64,000 bases of DNA from Terana coerulea. Taxonomy: Eukaryota > Basidiomycota > Agaricomycetes > Polyporales > Phanerochaetaceae. Made by a program: the position numbers and the translations under genes. How positions within the stretch are numbered: the stretch's first letter is position 1; every line of letters begins with the position of its first letter. The stretch lies in the NCBI GenBank assembly GCA_024811115.1, contig JAKOGH010001191.1:124001-188000 (forward strand), given 5' to 3'. The notes under the pieces were generated by a model. That model saw only the letters and a list, made by a program, of their open reading frames with translations. It made no database searches and was not told the origin of the DNA. This document shows, piece by piece, positions 11,093 through 21,090 of the stretch.

Positions 11093-11850
11093 TCTGGTGA
11101 CTTTTGCAAGCGCAGGTGTAGATCGCTGTTACGTGATGAGACCAGCCCACATCTCTTGCTCACCTTGCCTGCTCACGGGCTCATACATCCTACATACTTT
11201 GCAACTGAGGTCTTGATATGTTTCCAAATGTCATATATTGATTTCACATGAATTTCTGCGAAATATAGAAGCCAAGTACATTGCATGATCAAAGTACCAG
11301 TGAATAGAAGTGTTTGAATTTGTGTCTGCGCTGAAGGGTTGTAGTTGTGTAAGAGAAAGGATGAAACAATGCTCTTGCTCCATTGCATGATGCTGACAAA
11401 GTTCACAGTAATTGTGGGAGACTGGGAGAAGGATACCAGGCACAGGAGCCTGTACAACAGCGGGCTTCACGGTGTCGCTATGATTCAAGCATATATGCGC
11501 ACCATTTGCCCAGAGCCTTTTCACATAACATCCCAGCTAACCTCTTCTTCGTATATCACATCGTACGAAGTCACTATACGGCGGGAATGTCATGTTTCGT
11601 ACGAGCTCTTGCAAGTTGCACGCCGAGTGCAATGCTCGCACGTTCTAATGCGAATATTGCAGCGCCAACGCGCCAGAGGCCTCAAGTCTAAGTGGAGTGC
11701 TGAACAGAACGGCCTAGTAGCGATGCGAAGAGGATATGAGAGAAGCAGCGGTAAGGACGCAGCAAAGGGAGCGTAGGATTAGGTCGCGAGAGAGCCCTGG
11801 GTTGAGTCACGTGACAGCGATCTACACCCGCGCTTGCGAAAGTCACCAGA
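11093..11850. mobile_element. Inverted-repeat element (MITE-like), about 758 bp
   Basis: The left arm (11093 to about 11140) and the right arm (about 11805-11850, reversed) match over roughly 45-50 bp with a few substitutions: TCTGGTGACTTT, GCAAGCGC, GGTGTAGATCGCTGT, then ACGTGA. The same peptide-level string HVTAIYT appears when each arm is translated outward, which confirms the inversion. I could not find a clean target duplication, so it is older than its neighbours or the ends are slightly misplaced. It encodes nothing I recognise. Confidence 0.65.
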
Positions 11851-11891
11851 CGCTTGACAGTGTTCCGTGCTCGGTTCCCACCGATTCTCGC

Positions 11892-12571
11892 AGGCCCCCG
11901 AATATCGGTTTAGATGTACGATCCAAAGTGACCCCTTTTAGGGGTTTTATGTCCTTAAGGTTTTGGGCTGTTTATGTCCGGCGCTAGATTGGGGTCCTTC
12001 ATTTTGGCCGATTTATAGCCTTTCTTCGGGTATATGTTCCAAAAAATCGCAGAAATGACAGGAAAATGCCAAAAAATCGCTTGCGCTTCGCGCAAAGCCT
12101 CTCACACTATTTAACATACTACAAGCTCCCGAGACAGAACGTTCCAGCCCGCTGGCAGCAACATTCAATGTTGAGAACCTTGGGCTGGTGGGCGTGTGAC
12201 GGATCACACTGCGATGCGCCACTTCGGGCTGGTTGCAGTCTCGTTCGCAGACACATGGAGGTAACGGACTGATACTATCAGTTTGTTATCGAACTACAAA
12301 AGGCCACCTACAGATACACGTATCGGTAAGCTCCAATTTGTGGTCGATAACAAACCACTTATTCAGCGCGAGGTTGGTCGCCGCATGGCCGAATTATGTC
12401 CGGCCCTGGATCGGACTTCCCCGTCCGGGCACGGTCTATATCCTCGCACAAGATCGGACTTTCGGCCAAATTTTGCCCTTTATGTCCTCCAGCGGGTCGG
12501 GGCTCGCGCCTTCGGCGCGACGATTTATGTCCGGCGCTTGATCGTACATCTAAACCGATATTCGGGGGCCT
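11892..12571. mobile_element. Inverted-repeat element, 680 bp, perfect 32-bp ends
   Basis: Both ends are identical over 32 bp when inverted, starting AGGCCCCCGAATATCGG. The 8-bp duplication ATTCTCGC stands at 11884-11891 and 12572-12579. If the first A is counted as duplication, it is a 9-bp repeat ATTCTCGCA. The first reading gives perfectly symmetric ends. The AGGCC start is not hAT-like, so the superfamily is open (8-bp types such as P or KDZ, or 9-bp Mutator-like). The interior has no transposase but contains a small hairpin at 12281-12355. Perfect ends suggest recent movement. Confidence 0.85.
12281..12355. repeat. Nested 75-bp hairpin inside the 680-bp element
   Basis: GTTTGTTATCGA at the left is mirrored by TCGATAACAAAC at the right; the match extends to about 19 bp with two mismatches. 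The loop is about 37 bp. Confidence 0.6.
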
Positions 12572-12829
12572 ATTCTCGCACGGGCCCCGCAGGGCAAACG
12601 CCTGCAGCCTCTGCTGCACTCAAACGTCCTGGGAACGAGACTACCTTATCCACTGACTCTACCAGATTCAGCTCGCGTCGACCAACATCAGAATCGTTCC
12701 AGACGCGCTTCATTCCCAAAGGATCTGTACGTTCTTTGTAGTGCTGTGGTGAAAACAGCGGAGGATTGGTAGCAACGTGAGTGGCACTGATCGTGCTGTA
12801 GTGCCGTATCCTGACTTTAGATTTAGCTC

Positions 12830-14303
12830 ATGGCGCCGGCGAGCCCGATGTCTTTGCGTCTCACAATTCCCAAGTGGTTCAATCCTCCTCGCCTAACCAT
12901 CGCAGGGACCGCTCTGTCCCAAGAAATCGTTGACATGATCATCGACTTTCTCCACGACGACAAGAAAGCGCTCTGCTCGTCGTGTCTCGTATCCTCACGG
13001 TGGATTCATGCCTCGCGCTTTCACCTATTCTATTCGGTCACAATACGGCTCTGGAGTAACGAACGAGCCGCCCTGGACCCATTCGTACGCTTTCTGCACG
13101 CTGCACCCCGTCAGTCACCTCGAATATCCGCGAACTACTCATCACTGGCGATCCCGATCCCAAGCTCTCTCCGAGGAGTCGCAGACGCCGCCGCTTCCGA
13201 TCCTACCACCCTGGCGTTGTCAATATCCAGCTCCTGATTGCTATTTTCCAGAATTTACATCGCATCCGGAAGCTCTCGCTGTGCAACGTCAGCCTGGAGA
13301 ACGGACCTTGGGGACCGTTCGCCCTGCAGGCACATTCCCCCTTCAGTCGCTTCATATATCTCCGCACAGCTGTGTTGTCCTAATGTCCGCCGTCGTCGAG
13401 GTCCTCAAGCTTTTCCCCGATGTCACCGAGTTAACGTGGGGCAACGGACCCAGCCGTCCAAAATCTGAGATCAGAAAGGCGTTCGGCAAGGCTGGATTCG
13501 GACACAAGCTGTCCAAATTGGTCCTCGTCCAGGCAGGAGATGCGTACAGGCTGAATGCCGTGTCGCTCCATTGGGCGCTCCTTTCGCGTTGTGTTGCGTC
13601 CGGGATCTTGACGACTCTGGACGTGAAAGTGATATGCCCTCTACGCGAGTGGCGTGCAATCGGGTACATTCGCCTGCTCGAGCATCTCGGGAGTTCTATC
13701 CAGACGCTCACGGTTCGGCCATGCGTCTACTCTATGAGCAAGTCGGACGCTAGTGAGTGTTTATCAAATGTATTAAAATATACCAACGCTGACGGGACAC
13801 TAAGGAAACTGGCAGTATGAGAAATTTGGCTTGATGCATTGCAAAAGCTGCGCACTTTGCATATCTGCCTGGAGAAGCAGTACGAGTGTAGGCGATTCAC
13901 GAACATAGCTTGGAGCCTACCAGGGCCAATGGTTGCGGAGCTACGCGAAGGTCAAGAAAAGGAGCATGCCACCGTGGCGCTCATTGTGGATTACCAGGGG
14001 CAAACGAAGGCTGCGATGGATATTCTGGACAAGACACTGGTGTGCTACCTTGATCAGGTGCCGTTAACGGTTCAGCTGTTGAGCAACAGTTGTGCATTGA
14101 GTCCAGAAGATGAAGGGAAAGCTGTCAGATACCTCCCTAGGCTCTATGAGAAGGGTGTTTTGCAGTTGGGTGGGCGTGGTCCTCTCTTTATGCAACCAGG
14201 GAACACTTAAAATATCTGTTTTCTAGCCTTCCCTGCAATCAGCGAGGTCCACTATTCCAATCTATCGGTTATTAAGAGACTTTGGTCGCGCATACACCAC
14301 TGA
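12830..14303 (+). pseudogene. F-box/LRR-like gene, array copy 3 (tandem partner of copy 4), frame-disrupted
   Basis: ATG 12830 opens MAPASPMSLR, followed by a clear F-box (LSQEIVDMIIDFLHDDKK, then SSCLVSSRWIHASRFHLF). Compared with copy 4 there is a 10-bp deletion near 13105-13115, after which the family text continues in another frame (TSNIRELLITGDPDPK, LHRIRKLSLCNVSLE). A second shift occurs near 13330 (FPLQSLHISPHS). The rest is well kept: VLKLFPDVTELTW, GFGHKLSKLVLV, ILTTLDVKVICPLREW, LLEHLGSSIQTLTVRP, then a GTGAGT intron, LQKLRTLHICLEKQ and a last exon ending WSRIHH at TGA 14301-14303. The 10-bp loss argues for real decay; the second shift could be an error. Sequence identity with copy 4 is high throughout, promoter included. 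Confidence 0.65.
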
Positions 14304-14801
14304 GTTATTGATGACATAACGTATCCTCGTATACTTGTGTACATCGCTTGCGTGCTACCGGCAGCACTAGGGCAGGCTGCCACCCTCTTGTTTTTATTCT
14401 TCATACCTCATATGATCCTCAGGCAGTGTGATGGCTAAGGGCTGGCCACGATACTTTCCAGGAGAGCGTCTGGCAACTTGAATTTTGAATTCATTTTGGC
14501 TTCATTTACCATCTGCCCTTGATCTGTCCGCCGACTGCGGCAAAGGCAGTGTGGGAACATGTGGAAATGCAAGGTTGGAGCACACCGACATCCGCTTGGC
14601 CCTTCCAATGGCTCTACCGACTCGAGCTCCGCCTTTCACAGACCGATACCAGAGTCGTCTCAGACGTCTAGACGCGCTTCGTACCCACAGAACCGACTGT
14701 CGTGTTCCTTACTGGCGAATCCGATAGAGGACTGGCAGCAACTTCGTAAGTGGGATTGGTCGTAGTATCCCAGTGCTGGACTCTGACCTTAAGTTTAGCA
14801 C
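14304..14801. promoter_or_regulatory. Intergenic region and promoter of F-box copy 4, duplicated with the gene
   Basis: The last 200 bp before ATG 14802 align with the same stretch before ATG 12830. Shared strings include CAGACG...GCGCTTC, GGCAGCAAC/GTAGCAAC and the pre-start TTTAGCWC-ATGGC. This shows that the duplication unit carried its own promoter. No gene is seen at 14304-14520. Confidence 0.55.
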
Positions 14802-16288
14802 ATGGCATTGGCAAGCCCGATGCCTTCGAGCCTTCTTGCTCCCAAAGCATTCATGTCTCCTCGTCCAGCCACTGCGGCGGACGCTCTGTCCCAAGAAATC
14901 GTCGACATGATCATCGACTTTCTCCACGACGATAAGAAGGCGCTCTTCTCGTCGTGCCTCGTGTCTTCACGCTGGATCCACGCATCCCGCGTTCACTTGT
15001 TTCGCTCGGTGACCATCCGACTCTGGAGTGACCAACACACCACTCTAGAGCCATTTGTGAAATTTCTCAAAGCCTTGCCGCCTCCATCTAAATCCATCAC
15101 CTCGAACATCCGCGAGCTGCTCATCACCGGCGACCCCGACCCCAGAATCGCCCCGAGGACGCACAACCGGCGTCGCTGGCGGTCGCACCACCCTGGTGCT
15201 GTACAGATAAACAATCTGCACATCGCTATGCAGCACCTGCACCGTATCCAGAAGCTTTCGTTGTGCAACGTGAGCCTACAAGAGGCGTCCTATCACCAAG
15301 TCGGCACGTCCACCTTCCCTCTACAATCCCTCCGGCTGACCCCGCGACACTACACCGCCCGGGGTCTTCCTTAGTACAACTCCTGAAGCTGTTTCCTGAC
15401 GTTACCGAATTGACTCTTGGCAGCACGGCTTATTTCCCACTATCCCTCGTCACCAGTGTATTCGGCGAAGCGGGCTATGGGCATAAGCTGGCTAAGCTGG
15501 TGCTGGTTAGGGCGGAGGATGCATACACGGACGAGAATGTGACACTTAACAAGGCGCTCTTTTCACACTGCGTAACATCCGGGACCTTGACGACGCTGGA
15601 TATGAAGGTGGTGTACCCTATACGCGAGTGGCATGTGGGCGGGTATACTCGCCTGCTCGAGCATCTGGGAACGTCCATTCAGACACTAACGGTGCGGCCA
15701 TGTGCATACTACATGAGTAAAGCGGAAGCAAGTGAGCAGCTTCCCCAGATAAGATGAACAATCGCAATACTGACATAGTGTCTAGGGGACTGGCAGAGCG
15801 AGAAGATTGGGCTATTGCATTGCAAAAGCTGCGCGTCTTGCATGTCTGCTTGGAGAAACAGTATAAGTGCAAGCGATTCACCAGTATTGCATGGGGCCTA
15901 CCGGCAGAAATGATTGAGGAGCTTCGGGAAGGCCAAGGACGAAAACATGCTATCACGACGCTGATCGTGGACTACCAGGGGCAGGCTAGGGCTTTGATGG
16001 ATATTCTGGACAAGACAGTGGTGGTCCACCTTGACCGAGTGTCGCTAACGGTTCAGCTGTTGAAGAACAATTGTGCGCTTAGTTCAAGAGAAGAAGGGAA
16101 AGCTGTCAAACGCCTCCCAAGGCTCCACGAGAAGGGTGTTCTGCAGTTGGGTAAGCTCAGCCTTCCCGCTCTCCATCCAAAGGTCATTTCTCTGACATGT
16201 GTGTTCTCCAGCCTTCCCTACCCCGAATGAGCATCATCGCTCCATCCTATCGGCCGCCAAGAGATACTGGTCGCGCATACTCAATTGA
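14802..16288 (+). CDS. F-box/LRR-like protein, array copy 4, probably intact
   Basis: F-box at about residues 28-75 (LSQEIVDMIIDFLHDDKK, SSCLVSSRWIHASRVHLF), then weak leucine-rich repeats (TSNIRELLITGDPDP, LHRIQKLSLCNVSL, LLKLFPDVTELTL, KLAKLVLVRAEDAY, LTTLDMKVVYPIREW, LLEHLGTSIQTLTVRP). After an intron at about 15732-15784 come LQKLRVLHVCLEKQYKCKRF and MDILDKTVVVHLDRVSL. A last intron opens at GTAAGC 16151, and the final exon ends WSRILN at TGA 16286-16288. The only break is at the G-run 15361-15364: one extra G would read TARGSSLVQLLKLF in frame. Likely role: substrate receptor of an SCF ubiquitin ligase; target unknown. It is the best-preserved member of this four-gene array. Confidence 0.72.
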
Positions 16289-16487
16289 TTAGCGGGTAAA
16301 ACACCGTATACGCGCATACTTCGAGGCCAAAGTCCGAGTCAGCTCAATAATGGACGAAATAACGTATACATCTTCCTTGTACAGATCTCGCTCTTGCTTT
16401 CATCGGCAGCACATTACCTCCCCTTTAACCTTCCTTTCATTGTTCATGCCTCACATGACCTGCCGCAGCACACCAAGCCACGGCCGG

Positions 16488-18837
16488 TTAGCCCTTGACC
16501 ATCTTCAGCGGCCCGCCCCAAGCCTGGTACTCACCGAACACCTCCTCGACGCGCCCACGGCGCCCGATGCGGTCGACCTCCGTGTCCAGCAGTGCTTCCT
16601 CGCCGGCGTGGTGCGCGCCGAGGAAGACGTTGCGCGTCGGCGTCTTCTTGAGGTGCTCCATGTCCGCGCGGATGACCTCGTTGCAGAACAAATCCAGGTC
16701 CAAGTCGTTCTGCCGCTCGCGTTAGCGGAAGCTGTGAAGAGAGACGGGGAAATGGAGCGGACCTCGTCGTAACCGAATGGCTGCTCGATCTCTTCGCCGG
16801 AGGCGACGAAACCGAGGTAGATGAAGGCCGCGATGCCAACGCCGGGGATGGTGTACCACTGGAATTGGTCGACGAGTTGGAACGGGAGAGCGAACAGGTA
16901 GAGCCAGACAGTGCTGTGTGGACCTGGTTAGCACGTTATCAGCGGACAAATTATGATAGGACTTACTGCCTATTTTATCAAAACAAGCCGGTGGAATTAT
17001 CAGTAGTATTATGGATCACTCGAGGCTACGAACGCACTTAATATGCACGGAGAATACGCTGCAAACTGTTGATGAGAGCAAGAACAGCAAAATAGAAGCT
17101 GTTGACATACAAAGGTAACGGCGTAGTCAAAATCTTCTCCAAGTCTAATCACCAAGCATGAGTTGAGGCAAATTGACAATTTAGGAAGCGAACGCACTGG
17201 CAAGGCTATCCTCCAAGCTTGCAATACATCCGAACATATTTCCGAGAGTGTTACCTGCAGAAGCTGCGGTCAGTATTCATGCAAGTGCTCTCGAACAGAC
17301 CCACCAGGTACACAGTTTCTCTCCTCCATCACGCCCAACCATGTTGACAAGCACCGCACAACCTGAAGCGGCACATTCTCACCACCGCCTGCAATCTGCG
17401 GCCGGTGCTTCGCATGCGTCCAGTAGTGCCGCTCACTCATCCCGCCGAGCGCCGCCTCCTCCTCCTGCTCCTCCGCTGCTTCAACGTCCGTCTCCGCATG
17501 CACGGTTTCGGGGTGCTTCTTCGCCTTGCGCCAGTCGAACCAGTGCGCAACCTCAAGCACGACGCCCGAGAACGGGATGAGGTCGCGCGACACGCCCGAG
17601 ATGAGCCCGTTCTTGTTCGGCGAGACCATGCCGGGCAGCAGCGGCGAGCGCTCGTCCGAGTCGGACGAGTGCGAGGATACGCTGTCGTGCGAGCGGTGCA
17701 GGGAAGTGCCGCGGGCGGTCGGTAAAGGTGGAGCCGTACGCGTTGATGGAGGGGATGACGGGGTCGAGCAGCGCGGTCGAGGGGCCTGGTGCCGCAGGCT
17801 TGGGCGACGGAGAAGGGTGGCGTGGTTGTTGCACTTTATGCTGCGGGTGCTAAAGGGTCGAAGGTGAGGAGTGGCGAATATACATAGACAAGGTAATCGT
17901 ACTTCGTGTAGAGGCTTGACCAGTGGATATAAATCACGGTAGTATATCCCTTTCTCGCCTTCATATGACGGTGTAAGCCGTAAATTCGAGGGCAGGCAAC
18001 TTGTGTTTCGTACCTCGTAGATGGTGCTTCAATGAAACAGCGAACCTGAGCTGCAAATGAGATGCAAGCAAAGAACGAGAAGGTCGTTACTCACCCCTCG
18101 ACCAAGTCTAAAGCCGTCCTCTTCTCCGCCATAATCTTGTGTATGATCCTCATCTTCTCTTTCGCCCTCTCTTTTTCTCCTCTTCAGTCTGTGGCTTCGG
18201 GAGCGCATTTTCATCTTCAATTCGCAGGGGACGTGGTACCAAACGAAACGAGAGAAAGTCCGGGAAGTGCGGATCACATCAGACCAATGTCCACGTCCCT
18301 GCCAATATCTGTCGTATCTAGCGATTGTATCAAGAATCAGGATTTGCGCGCGTCCTGTCAGTATGAAGTGAACGACGCACCCCGACATGGCTCTGTACGA
18401 AATAACAAAACCAATAACAACACCTCAAAAACATTTCGCCTAAGCACGTAAAGCCGCAGCAGGAGGGAGAAACGCACCAAGTAGAGTGAGCAGTACATTG
18501 GGTATGGAGAGGCGTATACTTGTCTTGAGAGAAAGAGCAACTACACCTGTAGGAGTGGGTTAATGTTACACAGGAAATACAGCGGTGCAGCAGCACACTA
18601 ACCAGCAGCAAAAGCAGTATGGAGAAGTACCGCAGGCCATATACGCCAGATCTAACGACATTCGGGTAAGCATGCTGTCCAAGAAATTACGCCACTACTA
18701 CCCACCACGGTGCCTCTACCAAATGTCCATTCGAAAAAGGATCTTGTAGGAACCAAGGGCAATACAATTGTTCTTCCAGCATCTGCGGCGGGTAGCAGGG
18801 CATGGTCGCCTGTCGCAGAGCGAGCAGTGTGCGACAT
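16488..18837 (-). CDS. Bestrophin family anion channel (fungal UPF0187/RFP-TM)
   Basis: On the minus strand, short introns join an N-terminus from ATG 18837-18835 (LPLVPTRSFFEWTFGRGTV, IWRIWPAVLLHTAFAA, LSIPNVLLTLL, GVVIGFVISYRAMSG) to YDRYWQGRGHWSDVIRTSRT and FSRFVWYHVP, the bestrophin hallmark (RxPL-like start, GFVxSYR, YxRYWxGR, RTSR). A charged loop rich in Lys/Arg/Asp follows, then FAVSLKHHLRGEKGIYYRDLYPLVK, SPLLPGMVSPNKNGLISGVS, helices such as VSLYLFALPFQLVDQFQW, and TIPGVGIAAFIYLGFVASGEEIEQPFGYDE. The last part has NDLDLDLFCNEVIRADMEHL and ends KMVKG at 16488. Family members are plasma or organelle membrane chloride channels. Between 17640 and 17920 three frames each carry family-like text, so one or two indels or unplaced introns remain. 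It is divergent from the sirtuin. Confidence 0.82.
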
Positions 18838-19318
18838 ATTTTCTAAGTTTTTCGAGCAAATACGAGCACTGAAAAGACAGTAGAGTTCGTTCCGGTAGGA
18901 TAGTAGTGAGTAGGTTCTCCAGATGTGCAAGCCTTTCCGAGTCCTTATAGAGGGAATTCTGGGTATAGGTGGTGGTCATGAGCAGAGAGTACTAAAATAA
19001 CTCAGAGGCCGCGCCTCGGAAAGGCCATGCGAAACATCACCAAGGTCCCTTTGCGCCTGGCGAACCGCGCTGATTCGCGCATGTCACAAATCATGAGAGT
19101 GACGTCACAGGTACCAAGCCGTGTGACCGTGATAGCGGCACTGAGGCTCCGCTTTGTCCGAGCCCGCTCATGCGTTACGACCACCATCTCCTTGAATCCA
19201 TGCACGAACACAAAATAAATGTGAACACACCCGAATGACATACTTTTGCGATTTGAGGCAAATCATCTCACTTGCGTACTACTAATCTTCACAGACTCTC
19301 AATTCTTTGGGTCTCGCG
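18838..19318. promoter_or_regulatory. Shared divergent promoter, bestrophin/sirtuin, with CRE-like palindrome
   Basis: About 480 bp separate the two start codons. A perfect TGACGTCA palindrome (ATF/CREB-type bZIP site) lies at 19100-19107. I see no gene; the small open frames here are not family-like. Confidence 0.45.
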
Positions 19319-20456
19319 ATGTCAATCCTACCGCGGCCGTCTACCAACGTCGCAGCCTTTCGGGAGGCTCTTAGAGGTAGCAAGAACATTATCGCAATAG
19401 CTGGCGCTGGGCTTTCTGCAGGCTCTGGTGAGTAGTAAACCATCCCGTGCATTTGTGCAATTGTGACTTATTTCTACGGAAGGCATTCCCACGTTCAGAG
19501 ATGCCTCTGGATACTGGAAAAAGTACGAGCCAATGTCCTTAGCTACACCTGATGCCTTTGCGGAGAACCCCAGTCTCGTCTGGCAATTTTACCACTACAG
19601 GCGCACCAAGTATGTTACCATTCCTATGGACGTACTGTCCGAATCTTATGTTATACAGGGCTATGAAAGCGAAGGCGAACAACGGACACAAGGCTCTCGC
19701 CATGCTGTCTATGCCAGAGTCACTGAAGCTTATTGCCCCCGAAGCGAAATTCGTACATATATCCTCCGCTAGAATACTTCCGAGATGCTTTATGCTTACA
19801 ATACCTTTGCTAGACATTCATCACCCAAAACGTCGATGGTCTGAGTAGTCTTGCGTTGGCACAGTTCCAAGCTGTCCATCCTGAACAGACATCCGCTCCA
19901 TATCCTATGTACGAGATGCACGGCCGCCTCACCGACACCATCTGCACATCATGTAGCCGACGAGAAGCCAATACGACCGACGAATACTTGTGCCCTGCCT
20001 TGGCCGCAGCCAGCGCACCTCCTGCCCAGAAGGGCGGACAGACGCCGGAGGCGGACAAAGTGATCGCGGATATCCCTCTTGAGGACTTACCTCGGTGCAA
20101 GCACTGCAGCGGGCTGCTACGTCCTGGCGTGGTGTGGTTCGAGGAAGAACCACTTCACCTGCCCGAGATATGGAAAGCGGTGGATGAGGCGGATATGTGT
20201 CTTGTTGTAGGCACGTCCTCTGTGGTGCGTATTCAATGCAATGTACATGACGCAGAGCTTTTACCGAGCCGTGCGACGCATACAGGTATATCCTGCGGCG
20301 GGCTTTGCAGTCGAAGTCTCCGATAACGACGGCAGGGTCGCCGTGTTCAACATGGAAGGCCCGCAAGGAGATGACTCAGAACACGTTGATTATGTCTTCC
20401 TTGGACCATGTGAAGAGACCTTGTTCAACGTTTTGTTTGGCGAAGAGTCCGCATAA
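19319..20456 (+). CDS. NAD-dependent protein deacylase, SIRT5-type sirtuin
   Basis: Five exons read cleanly: 19319-19427, 19483-19609, 19659-19752, 19814-20224 and 20286-20456, giving 303 residues with all junctions in phase. Rossmann motif [14 protein letters not shown] (residues 29-42), then YHYRR (the Tyr and Arg that mark class III sirtuins and read acidic acyl groups), TQNVDGLS, the catalytic His in YEMHGRL, Zn cysteines CTSC and [14 protein letters not shown], and [15 protein letters not shown] for NAD binding. The family removes succinyl, malonyl and glutaryl groups from lysine, usually in mitochondria; the N-terminus here is short with no obvious long presequence. No frame problem is seen, in contrast to many neighbours. 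It shares a promoter with the bestrophin gene. Confidence 0.92.
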
Positions 20457-20779
20457 TTGTCCCGGAACCGTCCTGTAAGTGTCCAATTAAATTTAGAGCT
20501 TTGCTGGATTCTAGGGCGTTGTTATAGACAGCTCAGATTCAGGTATAATGTAATGGGGTAACAAATGTTTTCGTATTTGTACTGTTATAGCAGTCTCCAC
20601 AGGCAAAGTGAATGAATTAGATGTTTATCATTGAGGTGACTCCTACGGGGGAGCTGACGGCTTTGTAGCGCGGCAGCCCCGGCGAGGCTGTTCGCATAAG
20701 CGCCCTCATCCACGTCGACATTGCATTCCAACACGTAGGTCATATTTACTGCGGTGCAATGCACAGCCATTCGTGCGGA

Positions 20780-21090
20780 TTTAATATAAAAGCATGTCGC
20801 CCTCGCGCACCCCGGCGCATTACTTAACCTGCGCTCTCCACCACCACGCGCGTTTTGCTACAAACCTCGTTCCTCGAACCGCGCAAGCTCGCATCCTCTC
20901 ATGTTCGGCTGGTCGCATCTGTTGTGAGTCGATTTGCTCAAGTGTCTTCAATTTACTAATTTGAAATCATTCTCGAGCTCAAAGCAGGCTGCCAAGCTCC
21001 CAACGGCGGGTCGTGATGGCTCAGGGGATCTAACAAGCAATGCGACTCGAAGTAAGTGAATTATCAGCTATTTCAATTATATAGCGTCTC
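20780..21090 (+). promoter_or_regulatory. Probable promoter and 5' leader of the F-box gene at 21.1 kb
   Basis: An AT-rich TATA-like AATATAAAAG lies near 20784. Possible non-coding first exons are marked by donors GTGAGT (about 20923) and GTAAGT (about 21051). An ATG at 20901 leads to a short frame that stops, so it is not the main start. Confidence 0.35.

Larger units (their letters stand above)
10526..12829. other. Gene-free stretch between F-box copies 2 and 3, filled with transposon relics
   Basis: No convincing gene lies here. At 10924-10963 there is a short block closely resembling 14522-14570, the upstream region of F-box copy 4 (shared GGCAGTGTGGGAA). It looks like the far promoter of copy 3, now pushed away by later insertions. 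Two inverted-repeat elements occupy 11093-11850 and 11892-12571. The last 200 bp before 12830 again align with the promoter of copy 4. Confidence 0.6.
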
